Shown: one piece after another, positions 1 to 8,372 of the stretch
Layout of the letters: the number at the start of each line of letters is the position of its first letter
Position numbering within the stretch: the stretch's first letter is position 1
Source of the DNA: Pararhizobium gei
GTDB lineage: Bacteria > Pseudomonadota > Alphaproteobacteria > Rhizobiales > Rhizobiaceae
Assembly (NCBI RefSeq): GCF_029223885.1
Contig: NZ_CP119409.1
Coordinates: forward strand, 2,010,001 to 2,074,000
Direction: 5' to 3'
DNA: 64,000 nt
Program-made: the position numbers and the translations under genes
The notes under the pieces: model-generated
Told to the model about the DNA's origin: nothing
Seen by the model: the letters and a program-made list of their open reading frames with translations, nothing else
Databases searched by the model: none

Positions 1-129
1 CAGCGGCGTCGGTAGGGTTTGATCGAGGCTTGGTTTGTCGCTTGATCGCAATGGAACAATCTGCGCGATAGTCACCGCGTCGCATGCGTGGCACAGAAGA
101 CGACGATAACAGGGTACCGGTATCTGCTG

Positions 130-2583
130 ATGATCAGACTGATTGGATATTTCTTCGGGATTGGCGCATTCATGGTGCTTGGCATCGCTGCTGCGGCTGC
201 CATTTATCTCGGGCATGTAACCAAGGACCTGCCTGATTACGAGGTGCTCAACAGCTACGCGCCGCCCGTCACCACCCGCGTTCACGCCGGCAACGGCGCT
301 CTGATGGCCGAATATGCGCGCGAGCGACGGCTTTATCTGCCGATCCAGGCGATTCCGGACCGCGTCAAGGCCGCTTTCATTTCTGCGGAAGACAAGAATT
401 TCTATCAGCATCCCGGCGTCGATATCACCGGCCTTGCCCGCGCCATCGCCGTCAATCTTCAGAATTTCGGTTCTGGCCGCCGCCCTGTCGGCGCATCGAC
501 GATTACCCAGCAGGTCGCGAAGAACTTCCTTCTCACGGCCGACCAGACGATCGACCGCAAGGTCAAGGAAGCCATCCTTTCGTTCCGTATCGAACAGGCC
601 TACAGCAAGGACCGCATTCTCGAACTTTACCTCAACGAGATTTTTTTCGGGTTGAATTCCTACGGCATCGCCGGTGCGGCTCTGACTTATTTCGACAAGT
701 CGGTTACCGAACTGACTGTGGCTGAAGCCGCCTATCTCGCGGCTTTGCCCAAGGGACCTGCAAATTACCACCCGTTCCGCAAGGAAGCCGCGGCCATCGA
801 GCGCCGCGACTGGGTGGTCGATCGCATGGTCGAAAACGGCTACGTCACCAAGAGCGACGGCGAAGAGGCCAAGAAACAGCCGCTCGGTGTGACATTGAGG
901 CGCGGCGGATCGCATCTTTTCGCCTCCGAATATTTTGCCGAGGAAGTCCGCCGCCAGATTATCCAGCGCTACGGCGATAATGCGCTCTACGAGGGCGGTC
1001 TCTCGGTGCGCACCTCGCTCGATCCGCGCATGCAGGTCGAGGCCCGCCGCGCCCTGCAGAACGCTCTTGTCTCCTATGACGAACGCCGTGGTTTCCACGG
1101 CCCGATGAAGGCGATCGAGATCGGCGGGGATTGGGGCGAGCCGCTGGGCAAGCTTCCGGCGCTGTCGGATATCCCGGAGTGGAAGCTCGCTGTCGTCCTT
1201 GCCGTCGATGATCGGGGCGTGGATATCGGCATTCAGCCGGAAAAGGATACGGCGGGAAAAATCGGTCCCGACCGTGTGACCGGCCATATCGCCGCCAAGG
1301 CAATGCAGTGGGCCTATCGCTCATCGACCGGCGACCGCCGTTCGGCCCGCTCGCCTGAAGGCGTTCTCGGTCCGGGCGACGTCGTCTATGTCGAGCCGAC
1401 GGATGTGGAGGGCGACTATCGCCTGCGCCAGCCGCCAAAGGTTCAGGGCGGTCTCGTGGCTATGGACCCCCAGACGGGCCGTGTGCTGGCCATGGCTGGT
1501 GGCTTCTCCTACGGTCAGTCCGAGTTCAACCGGGCGACGCAGGCCATGCGGCAGCCGGGATCGTCTTTCAAGCCTTTCGTCTATGCCGCAGCCCTCGACA
1601 ATGGCTATACGCCCGCTTCCGTCATTCTGGACGCGCCGTTCGAGCTCGTTACAGGCGGACAGGTGTGGCGGCCTGAAAATTACGGCGGCGGCTCTGCCGG
1701 CCCGTCCACCTTGCGCCTCGGCATCGAGAAATCGCGCAATCTGATGACGGTTCGGCTTGCCAACGACATGGGCATGAACCTTGTCGCGGAATATGCCGAG
1801 CGCTTCGGTATTTATGACAAGATGCTGCCGGTGTTGGCGATGTCGCTCGGGTCGGGCGAGACCACGGTGCTGCGCATGGTCTCGGCCTATGCCGTTCTTG
1901 CCAATGGCGGCAAGCAGATCAAGCCATCGATGATCGACCGTATCCAGGATCGCTATGGCAAAACCATCTTCCGGCATGAAGAGCGCACCTGCGACAATTG
2001 CAATGCCGCAGAATGGGAAAGCCAGGAGGAGCCGGTTCTTACCGACAATCGCGAGCAGGTTCTCGATCCGATGACGGCCTATCAGATCACCTCCATGATG
2101 GAAGGCGTCGTGACCCGCGGCACGGCCGCCGGAAAGATCAAGCTCGATCGTCCGGTGGCCGGCAAGACGGGCACCACCAATGACGAAAAGGACGCCTGGT
2201 TCGTGGGCTATACGCCTGACCTCGTAGCAGGGCTCTATCTCGGGTTCGACGACCCGGCCCCTCTCGGCCGCGGTGCAACAGGCGGCGGCCTTGCGGCTCC
2301 CGTGTTCAATGATTTCATGCAGGCGGCCCTTCAGGGGACCCGGCCCGTCAAGTTCGTGGTCCCGGAGGGCATGAGTCTCATTCCGGTCAACCGCAAGACT
2401 GGCATGGCGGCCGGTGAGGGCGATCCGGATACGATCATCGAAGCCTTCAAGCCCGGCACTGGCCCTGCCGACAGTTTCTCCGTTATCGGCGGCGCTGACC
2501 AGTATGTCCCGCCGGAAGAAATTCTAAAAGCGTCGCCGCAGGCCAACGAGGCCATCAATAGCGGCGGCAGCGGCCTGTTTTAA
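130..2583 (+). CDS. mrcA: Penicillin-binding protein 1A (bifunctional murein synthase)
   Basis: Class A PBP of about 817 aa. It polymerises lipid II and cross-links peptidoglycan at the periplasmic face of the inner membrane. One N-terminal transmembrane helix (about residues 1-30) is followed by a GT51 glycosyltransferase domain with the motif EDKNFYQHPGVD (catalytic Glu about residue 87) and GASTITQQ, an OB-like insert, and a transpeptidase domain with SSFK (nucleophile Ser about 478), SRN and KTGTT. The ATG at 130 starts MIRLIGYFF, the usual family N-terminus. An in-frame GTG at 88 would add 14 residues but has no visible Shine-Dalgarno, so 130 is preferred. prfB follows on the same strand after about 100 bases, a PBP1A-RF2 adjacency common in rhizobia. 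The first 129 bases of the window hold no other gene I can see. The function is confident; the start is less so. Confidence 0.95.
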   Translation: MIRLIGYFFGIGAFMVLGIAAAAAIYLGHVTKDLPDYEVLNSYAPPVTTRVHAGNGALMAEYARERRLYLPIQAIPDRVKAAFISAEDKNFYQHPGVDITGLARAIAVNLQNFGSGRRPVGASTITQQVAKNFLLTADQTIDRKVKEAILSFRIEQAYSKDRILELYLNEIFFGLNSYGIAGAALTYFDKSVTELTVAEAAYLAALPKGPANYHPFRKEAAAIERRDWVVDRMVENGYVTKSDGEEAKKQPLGVTLRRGGSHLFASEYFAEEVRRQIIQRYGDNALYEGGLSVRTSLDPRMQVEARRALQNALVSYDERRGFHGPMKAIEIGGDWGEPLGKLPALSDIPEWKLAVVLAVDDRGVDIGIQPEKDTAGKIGPDRVTGHIAAKAMQWAYRSSTGDRRSARSPEGVLGPGDVVYVEPTDVEGDYRLRQPPKVQGGLVAMDPQTGRVLAMAGGFSYGQSEFNRATQAMRQPGSSFKPFVYAAALDNGYTPASVILDAPFELVTGGQVWRPENYGGGSAGPSTLRLGIEKSRNLMTVRLANDMGMNLVAEYAERFGIYDKMLPVLAMSLGSGETTVLRMVSAYAVLANGGKQIKPSMIDRIQDRYGKTIFRHEERTCDNCNAAEWESQEEPVLTDNREQVLDPMTAYQITSMMEGVVTRGTAAGKIKLDRPVAGKTGTTNDEKDAWFVGYTPDLVAGLYLGFDDPAPLGRGATGGGLAAPVFNDFMQAALQGTRPVKFVVPEGMSLIPVNRKTGMAAGEGDPDTIIEAFKPGTGPADSFSVIGGADQYVPPEEILKASPQANEAINSGGSGLF

Positions 2584-2679
2584 CGAACTCACGTCTTTCG
2601 CAGCGCCCGCCGCCTTTACAGACGCGGCGGGCGTCGCTATTGACGGCCGACTTTCACAGCGATTGCAAGAAGCGGAATT

Positions 2680-3811
2680 ATGCGCAACGAAATCGAAAAC
2701 ATCGTCGACGAAATCAAGCAGGCCATAAGCCTGCTGAGGAGGCATCTTTGACTGGGATCAGGCGGTAAGACGGCTGGACTGGTTGAACAACAAGGCCGAG
2801 GATCCTAACCTCTGGAACGATGCGGCCGAAGCGCAGAAACTCATGCGCGAACGCCAGCAACTCGATGATGGCATCCGAAGTGTGCGTGATTTCGAGCAGC
2901 AGATGCAGGATGCGATCGACCTTATCGAACTGGGTGAGGAAGAGGGCGATGCCGACATCATCAAGGATGCAGAAGACCTCTTGAAGCGGCTGCGCGGCGA
3001 GGCCGCCCGCCGGCAGGTCGAGGCCATGCTGTCGGGCGAAGCCGATGGTAACGACACCTATCTGGAAGTTCATTCAGGCGCCGGCGGCACCGAAAGCCAG
3101 GACTGGGCGAATATCCTGTTGCGCATGTATACGCGCTGGGCCGAGCGCCAGGGCTACAAAGTCGAGCTTATGGAAGTTCACGACGGCGAAGAGGCCGGCA
3201 TCAAGTCGGCGACGCTTCTCGTCAAGGGGCATAACGCTTATGGCTGGCTGAAAACCGAATCGGGCGTGCACCGCCTCGTACGCATTTCGCCCTTCGACAG
3301 CAATGCCCGCCGTCACACCTCGTTCTCGTCCATCTGGGTCTATCCGGTCATCGACGATTCCATCCAGATCGACATCAACGAGAGCGACTGCCGCATCGAT
3401 ACCTATCGGTCCTCGGGCGCCGGCGGTCAGCATGTCAACACCACCGATTCTGCCGTGCGCATCACGCATATGCCGTCCGGCATCGTCGTCCAGTGCCAAC
3501 AGGAACGCTCGCAGCACAAGAACAAGGCCAAGGCCTGGGATATGCTCCGCGCCCGTCTCTATGAAGCCGAACTCAAGAAGCGCGAAGAGGCCGCCAATGC
3601 CGAAGCTGCGTCGAAGAGCGAAATCGGCTGGGGGCATCAGATCCGGTCCTATGTCATGCAGCCCTATCAGCTGGTGAAGGATCTGCGCACCGGCGTCGAA
3701 AGCTCGGCTCCCTCGGACGTTCTGGACGGGGATCTCAACGGCTTCATGGAAGCAGCGCTCGCGCATCGCATCAACGGTGCCGCGGATGCCGCGATGGACG
3801 ACATCGCGTGA
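2680..3811 (+). CDS. prfB: Peptide chain release factor 2, with programmed +1 frameshift
   Basis: RF2 recognises UGA and UAA stop codons and triggers peptide release on the ribosome. The gene starts at the ATG at 2680, reads 23 codons to CTT, then meets an in-frame TGA at 2749-2751. Skipping one base (T2749) continues into the long frame to 3811, giving about 376 aa, the normal family length. A start inside the second frame (a TTG at 2783) would lose the conserved N-terminal helix. RF2 hallmarks are present: the SPF anticodon-like tripeptide in VRISPFDSN and the GGQ catalytic loop in [14 protein letters not shown] (codons at 3422-3430). An intrinsic terminator follows at 3839. The frameshift provides classic autoregulation: when RF2 is scarce the ribosome shifts, and when it is abundant translation stops at UGA. 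Confidence 0.95.
2737..2752 (+). other. prfB programmed +1 ribosomal frameshift site
   Basis: The site reads AGGAGG CAT CTT TGA C. An internal Shine-Dalgarno-like AGGAGG (2737-2742) lies three bases upstream of the CTT slippery codon, which is followed by the UGA-C stop context at 2749-2752. Spacing and layout match the well-known bacterial prfB recoding signal. Reading CTT then GAC restores the RF2 frame (…[13 protein letters not shown]…). Confidence 0.93.
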
Positions 3812-3838
3812 TTGCCTGGTAACACGGAAAGCTGATTG

Positions 3839-3864
3839 GCCGGGCATGCGAGTGTCCGGCTTTT
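3839..3864 (+). terminator. Intrinsic terminator after prfB
   Basis: An 8-bp stem (3839-3846 with 3853-3860, one G-U pair) and a 6-base loop are followed by TTTT. It lies 28 bases after the prfB stop and just before the insertion sequence. Confidence 0.75.
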
Positions 3865-3871
3865 CTGATTT

Positions 3872-3888
3872 TAGAGCGGCACCCGATC
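3872..3888 (+). repeat. IS630 left terminal inverted repeat with TA target
   Basis: TAGAGCGGCACCCGATC matches the complement of the right end (TAGAGCGGAATCCGATC) at 15 of 17 positions. The outer TA is the duplicated target. Confidence 0.8.
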
Positions 3889-4921
3889 TGACTGAATCGC
3901 GCCGGCTATTCAAATCGTGATTTGTCTGATTCAAAAGGAGCCGCCGGATGGAGGCGGCGGATATGTCGAAGGCTTTATCGATGGATTTGCGGGTGCGTGC
4001 TCTTGCTGCGGTTTCGCAGGGCCTGTCGCATCGGGCGGCGGCTGAACGTTTTGAGGTGAGCGCCGCCAGCATCAGCCGCTGGCGCAAGCTTGAGCGTGAC
4101 CAAGGCGATGCCCGGCCTCGTGCCCTGGGCGGAGATCGGCGCTCCGCCCGCATCGATGCGCATATGAATGCCATCCTCGAAGCCTTGGGGCCGCACAAGG
4201 ATGCGACCATCGAAGAGGTGCGGCGTAGCCTTGCCGAACAAGGACTGTTCTTCGGCTTCGGCACGATCCAGCGTTTCTTTGCCCGTCACACCATCACGCG
4301 TAAAAAAAGAGTGCGCACGCCTCGGAGCAAGACCGTCCCGACATCCTGAAGCGGCGGCAGGAATGGTTCGATGGCCAGATCGACCTCGACCCCGCGCGCC
4401 TCGTCTTCATCGACGAGACCTGGGCTTCGACAAACATGGCGCGACGCCATGGCCGATGTGCAAGAGGCGAGCGCCTGCGCATCAGCGTTCCTCATGGTCA
4501 TTGGAAAACCACAACCTTCATCGGAGCGCTGACGTTACGCGGCTTCATTGCGCCTTTCGTCATCGACAGACCGGTTAACCGCATCATTTTCGAAACATAT
4601 GTCGAGAAGGTATTGCTGCCCGAGCTTCGGCCCGGCGACATCATCGTCATGGACAATCTGTCCAGCCACAAGGGGCCAAGGGTGCGGGAAATGATCGAGA
4701 GCGTCGGCGCGAGGCTCGAATACCTCCCGCCATACAGTCCGGATTTCACCCCATCGAAAACGCATTCTCAAAACTCAAGGCTCTCTTACGCAAGGCAGCC
4801 CAGCGCTCCATCGGCGGCCTCTGGACAACCATCGGTCGGTTGCTCAACCTCTTCACCCCAAACGAATGCCAGAACTATTTCGCCGCCGCTGGATACGATG
4901 CAACATGATCGGATTCCGCTC
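3874..4921 (+). mobile_element. IS630-family insertion sequence, degenerate
   Basis: This element of about 1.05 kb is bounded by imperfect terminal inverted repeats (15 of 17 positions match between 3872-3888 and the complement of 4907-4923). It is flanked by TA on each side (3872-3873 and 4922-4923), the dinucleotide target duplicated by IS630/Tc1-mariner elements. It carries one transposase gene on the plus strand. The right end forms part of the stop codon of the neighbouring minus-strand gene. The transposase carries an extra frameshift, so the copy is probably inactive by itself, although it could be mobilised in trans. Confidence 0.85.
3948..4908 (+). pseudogene. IS630-family transposase, two frame breaks
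   Basis: DDE transposase in three reading-frame pieces. Piece 1 (3948-4349) holds the helix-turn-helix DNA-binding region (LSHRAAAERFEVSAASISRW). The start has a good AAAGGAG site 7 bases upstream. A run of seven A residues at 4302-4308 lets a -1 shift join it to piece 2, which carries the first acidic residue (VFIDETWAS) and the second (IVMDNLSSHKG). Such A-runs are typical of programmed slippage in IS630 elements. A second break near 4748, apparently one lost A, destroys the SPDxNPIE region holding the third catalytic acid. The remainder (PIENAFSKLKALLRKAAQ) continues in the third frame to the TGA at 4906-4908. The first break may be functional; the second is probably a disabling mutation. 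Confidence 0.85.
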
Positions 4922-4923
4922 TA
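4907..4923 (-). repeat. IS630 right terminal inverted repeat with TA target
   Basis: The complement reads TAGAGCGGAATCCGATC. The terminal TA (4922-4923) is the target duplication and also supplies the first two bases of the neighbouring gene's TAG stop codon. Confidence 0.8.
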
Positions 4924-5490
4924 GTTCGTGGCGCGTTCGACTTTTATATCGCCGATATCGTCGACTAGCACGGTCCAGCTTTCCGGCTCAGCCGTGGCCG
5001 GATCTGTCTTCAGATAGACGGTGGCAAACAGACCCGGCTGGCGGGAAATGCCGTTTGAACTTTCGGGGCGTATGTCAGTGATGTAAGCCTTGATTTCAGA
5101 GAATTCCTCAAGTTCGGCGGAGGATAAAATTTCTGGCCCTTCCGGTCCGAGCGCAATCTGCTGCAGAAAAACATGCATGTTGCCTTCCGGCTGGCGTACG
5201 GCGATGAGCTTGTAATAGCCACGCTGTCCGGCTTGACGGTCAACCTCTTTGTTGGCTGGCGTGTCGTCGATTGCTTGAGGCAATGCGCCGCTTTCCTCCC
5301 AGTATCCAGTGCTCATCACGAAAATGATATTGTCCGGCAAAAGCTTGCTCTCTTCGGCCTTGGCGAGACCGGAAAAGGCGGACAACCAGAGAAGAAGGCC
5401 TGTCAGGAATACCAGGCAGGAAAGCCGCGACGGCGCGGTTGACGTCCAGGCAGGGCGATGCGGTTGGAAATAATGAAAACCGAGCATCAT
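4921..5490 (-). CDS. Putative secreted protein, unknown function
   Basis: I do not recognise a family in this 189-aa protein. The N-terminus has basic residues, then a hydrophobic stretch (CLVFLTGLLLWLSAF) ending in SGLAKAEE, which looks like a signal peptide with an AKA-E cleavage site near residue 45. Mature export to the periplasm is therefore likely. The rest is soluble, with no obvious repeat or catalytic motif. The gene ends precisely where the IS630 element inserted. The stop is TAG, built from the target TA plus the first IS base; rejoining the flanks without the element would give TAA, so the protein is intact. It lies 95 bases downstream of NAD kinase on the same strand. Confidence 0.65.
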   Translation of the reverse strand: MMLGFHYFQPHRPAWTSTAPSRLSCLVFLTGLLLWLSAFSGLAKAEESKLLPDNIIFVMSTGYWEESGALPQAIDDTPANKEVDRQAGQRGYYKLIAVRQPEGNMHVFLQQIALGPEGPEILSSAELEEFSEIKAYITDIRPESSNGISRQPGLFATVYLKTDPATAEPESWTVLVDDIGDIKVERATN

Positions 5491-5585
5491 TTTGCTTTCC
5501 GTTTGCGCCGTCGCAGCTGTAATTCAAATCGGCGACCATAGTTTGTGCCGGAAATGATCACGAATCAAGGCGCGTTGATCCGCCG

Positions 5586-6359
5586 TCAATTGGAAAACTG
5601 CTCAGCAAGAATGCGATCGGACCAGGAGTAGTCCGGGTCGGAGAGAATATGCGCGGTGATATTCTCCGACTCAGCAATCCTTACATTGATAACGGATTTG
5701 ACCTCCACATGATCGGCAACGGCATTGACCGGCCGCTTGTCCGCCTCCAGAATCGCGATATCGACCGTCACCTTGTTCGGAAGGAGCGCGCCACGCCACC
5801 GCCGGGGCCGGAAGGGGCTGACGGGTGTCAACGCCAGAAGCGGCGCTTCAAGCGGAAGAATCGGCCCGTGGGCGGAGAGATTGTAGGCGGTGGAACCGGC
5901 GGGCGTGGATAGCAACACGCCATCACAGATCAACTCCTCCAACCGCACCCGGCCATCGACCACTACACGCAATTTGGCTGCCTGGTAGGATTGTCGAAAC
6001 AGGTAGACCTCATTGATGGCGAGTGCACGGAAGCGGTTTCCGTGCACGTCGATCGTCCGCATCTCCAGCGGCCGGAACGCATTTTCCACAGCTTCGGCAA
6101 GGCGTTCATGCAAGTTTTCGGTGTTGTAGCGATTCATCAGGAAACCGATTGACCCCCGGTTCATGCCATAGACCAGTTTTCCGGAATTCATCGTTTTGTG
6201 TAACGTGTGCAGCATAAAGCCATCGCCGCCCAGCGCCACGATCACATCAGCCTCTTCAGGATCGGTCTGTCCGTAAAGGGCGATCAGTTCGTCCGCCGCC
6301 TTCTGCGCTTCGTCGGTGGGTGAGGCCGAGAAAGCGATGGTTTTAAATGTGCGAGCCAT
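5586..6359 (-). CDS. nadK: NAD kinase
   Basis: ATP-NAD kinase of 257 aa that phosphorylates NAD to NADP in the cytosol. It has the family GGDG motif (VALGGDGFMLHTLH), the conserved NEVYLFRQ segment, and the second nucleotide-binding motif STPAGSTAYNLSAHGPILP. The start ATG at 6359 gives MARTFKTIAFSAS, the usual rhizobial N-terminus; longer in-frame starts would add 11 residues with no family support. The neighbours, a DUF982 protein upstream and the secreted protein downstream, say nothing about regulation. Length and motifs are complete, so the enzyme is expected to be functional. Confidence 0.94.
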   Translation of the reverse strand: MARTFKTIAFSASPTDEAQKAADELIALYGQTDPEEADVIVALGGDGFMLHTLHKTMNSGKLVYGMNRGSIGFLMNRYNTENLHERLAEAVENAFRPLEMRTIDVHGNRFRALAINEVYLFRQSYQAAKLRVVVDGRVRLEELICDGVLLSTPAGSTAYNLSAHGPILPLEAPLLALTPVSPFRPRRWRGALLPNKVTVDIAILEADKRPVNAVADHVEVKSVINVRIAESENITAHILSDPDYSWSDRILAEQFSN

Positions 6360-6548
6360 AAAACGCCTGTACGACCTGAATGAACTAACCAAGACCGCTC
6401 AGCGGCTCGAGACTTGCGGCATCATGCACAAAACATGGTGCCGGGAAAGGAAAACACAGCTGAGAACGGGAATAACGTCCAGAACAGCCGCAAGCCTCAT
6501 TGCGCCATCATCCCAAGACCGAGAAAATCACCCGAAACGACTGAAGAG

Positions 6549-6791
6549 CTATACCAATTTAAGATTGGCTTCCCGGGCAGCGGCGATCAATGCTTCCCGC
6601 GATTCCTCGATCGGGATAACGCCGGCGTCGGCTTCCATGCATGCGGTTTTTGCAGCTTGAAACATCTCGCCATCCGAGAGGGGCCACATGGAAAGCAGGT
6701 AATCCAGCGCGTCTCGCGGCCCCTCAATCGTAACCGCTTCTCCCCGCCCGAAGGAGAGCCGGACCGGGTTCGTCCAGGAAATCGGCGTCAT
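6549..6791 (-). CDS. DUF982 family protein
   Basis: Small 80-aa protein with the DUF982 pattern: W-x-N-P-V at the start, a central LDYLLSMWP, and a conserved C in KTACMEADAG followed by a helical E-x-x-R-E-A-x-I-x-A-A-x-E-A tail. The family is abundant in rhizobia, often in many paralogous copies, and has no established function. The ATG at 6791 is preferred because AAGAGG lies about 7 bases upstream; an in-frame GTG three codons earlier would overlap that site. No membrane segment is present. The stretch 6360-6548 between this gene and nadK shows no other gene. Confidence 0.75.
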   Translation of the reverse strand: MTPISWTNPVRLSFGRGEAVTIEGPRDALDYLLSMWPLSDGEMFQAAKTACMEADAGVIPIEESREALIAAAREANLKLV

Positions 6792-7160
6792 AGGTTTCAC
6801 CTCTTAGTTGCTTATCGTGTAACAACCGGTGCGGGCGGCTATGGTTCCACCCGACGGGATGAGCTTATCTGTTATCATCCCGCCAGCAAAGTGCACGATC
6901 AGGCAGACCTGCTGTTCTGTCGTTCCTGACATTCTCCACTTCGACAGCCCTTCATGTGCCGGGCACCGCTGCTCCAACTCGCTAACTGTCCACTTGCGTT
7001 GATCGCGTTCGCTCCGGCAACACCTGATGCACCGTCTGGTTCGGCATGGGTCCGATGCAGGACTACCGGCCTATGGGAACTTTTCCGTGGGAACCGGGTT
7101 TCGCCGACATTCAATCTACATGAGGCAACGGCCTTGTCTGCGAAAGCCGGAGGAAAGTTG
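6792..7160. other. Intergenic region, no gene seen
   Basis: About 370 bases between the divergent DUF982 gene and the small tail-anchored protein gene. Open frames here lack ribosome-binding sites and family resemblance. The only element I would defend is a candidate EcfG-type promoter near its right end (7076-7100). Confidence 0.5.
7076..7100 (+). promoter_or_regulatory. Candidate EcfG (general stress response) promoter
   Basis: GGAAC at 7076-7080 is followed after 16 bases by GGTT at 7097-7100, close to the alphaproteobacterial EcfG/RpoE2 pattern GGAAC-N16/17-cGTT. It lies about 60 bases upstream of the ATG at 7161. The -10 half deviates at its first base, so this is only a candidate. Confidence 0.35.
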
Positions 7161-7559
7161 ATGTCTTCAACCTTGTCACACAATGACCGGCCGTTGGGAG
7201 AGCCATTCCCCTTAGGCGTCATCGATACGGTGCAACGGACTGTTGGCGTACCAGAACAGAAAGCGCCGGATCGCGGTACTGAAAATCTCGGAGAGGAGCT
7301 TTCGACCTTGCGCAGTGAATTGGCGACACTGCGGCAACGCCTGTCCCGAATCGGAGAAAAAACCGGCACCAGCGTCAGAAAAGGCGGTCGACAGGTTACC
7401 GCAACGGTCAATTCACGACCGCTTACGTCTTTGGCCATGGCATTCCTGTCGGCTGTGGCGGCCGGCTTCATCGTAAGGGCACTTCGCGATTCCCCGCCGC
7501 CCCGGGGACGGTATGACTTCATCGAGGATTGGCGTCGGCACCTGAGAGACAGGTTTTGA
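7161..7559 (+). CDS. Small tail-anchored protein, DUF883/ElaB-like architecture
   Basis: A 132-aa protein with a coiled-coil-like central part (ENLGEELSTLRSELATLRQRLSRIG), a basic linker, and one hydrophobic segment near the C-terminus (LTSLAMAFLSAVAAGFIVRAL). The tail is short and charged (DFIEDWRRHLRDRF). This layout resembles DUF883/ElaB-YqjD proteins, which are inner-membrane tail-anchored and stress-induced in enterobacteria, but I see no diagnostic motif and the assignment is by architecture only. The start ATG at 7161 is set by a strong GGAGGA site at 7149-7154. Longer frames upstream have no ribosome-binding site. A possible EcfG promoter upstream would fit stress induction. Confidence 0.65.
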   Translation: MSSTLSHNDRPLGEPFPLGVIDTVQRTVGVPEQKAPDRGTENLGEELSTLRSELATLRQRLSRIGEKTGTSVRKGGRQVTATVNSRPLTSLAMAFLSAVAAGFIVRALRDSPPPRGRYDFIEDWRRHLRDRF

Positions 7560-7648
7560 TTAAACGCATCGTACGATGGAGGTGCATCTTGACGGCTTCA
7601 GGTGATCGGCTGTGGCTCATTGAGCAGGCCCGCCATTCGCACCATCCT

Positions 7649-7966
7649 TCACTTTCTCACGAGCATCCATGACACGAATGCGCAAACCAGCGCCGCTGGC
7701 CAAAAGTCAGTCATCTGGTCCCAGGACCAGCGCCACATGAAATATCCTTCGAGATGCGGCGGCGCCATATGGACGGACACCTCGTAGTCCCGTTTTTCTC
7801 GACCATGGAAGTGACCGGCGGCAAACGCCAGGGCGGCGATGCCGGCTACACGCCATGGCAATGTCAGCCTGAAGACGAAAGTGAGGATCACGGCCATGAT
7901 CAAGGCTTCGACAATATGCCCCGCCCAGTCCCAGTTTCTCTGAATATCGTTCCAGTCCAATTCCAT
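7649..7966 (-). CDS. Small membrane protein, unknown function
   Basis: I do not recognise a family for this 105-aa protein. It has a hydrophobic helix (IVEALIMAVILTFVFRL), probably a second (WRVAGIAALAFAAGHFHG), and a C-terminal one (FWPAALVCAFVSWMLV), separated by a hydrophilic stretch containing HFHGREKRDYE. Three membrane segments are predicted by eye. Aromatic residues are frequent (WDWAGH, MWRWSWDQM). No strong Shine-Dalgarno is visible at the 7966 start. It converges with the preceding plus-strand gene and is followed upstream by about 200 bases without a gene, then tRNA-Thr. Confidence 0.6.
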   Translation of the reverse strand: MELDWNDIQRNWDWAGHIVEALIMAVILTFVFRLTLPWRVAGIAALAFAAGHFHGREKRDYEVSVHMAPPHLEGYFMWRWSWDQMTDFWPAALVCAFVSWMLVRK

Positions 7967-8172
7967 CGTTAGCCACTTTCAGCCACCGGCCATTATCAAA
8001 CTTTGAAGCAGCCATGCAAAAGCTTGCGTCGTAAAACTCCAGCTGCAGCAAGAACAAATATGAACGCGAATCAATGATTCGCTTTGGCATGAACAGTTGA
8101 ACGCACGGATCGACAGCCGCACTCCGCATCGGGTGCGAAAGGCAATATTCGTTTGGAGGCTTTAAGGAAAAA

Positions 8173-8248
<76 letters not shown>

Positions 8249-8372
8249 AGCACGGGCAGGGAGTTAGCATATTCTCGATCGGTGTAAAGCGAAAATGCGC
8301 CCTCGGGTTGGGTTTTTCCGTTCGTATCTAGGTTTTAAGCGGGCGAACAGGGGATGGTGCGGCATCTGGCAG

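Noticed and set aside
7090..7116. Second GGAAC (7090-7094) as an EcfG -35 element
   Set aside because: No GTT-like -10 follows at 16-19 bases.
6954..7160. N-terminal extension of the tail-anchored protein gene
   Set aside because: It has no ribosome-binding site and unlikely composition. The GGAGGA site fixes the start at 7161.
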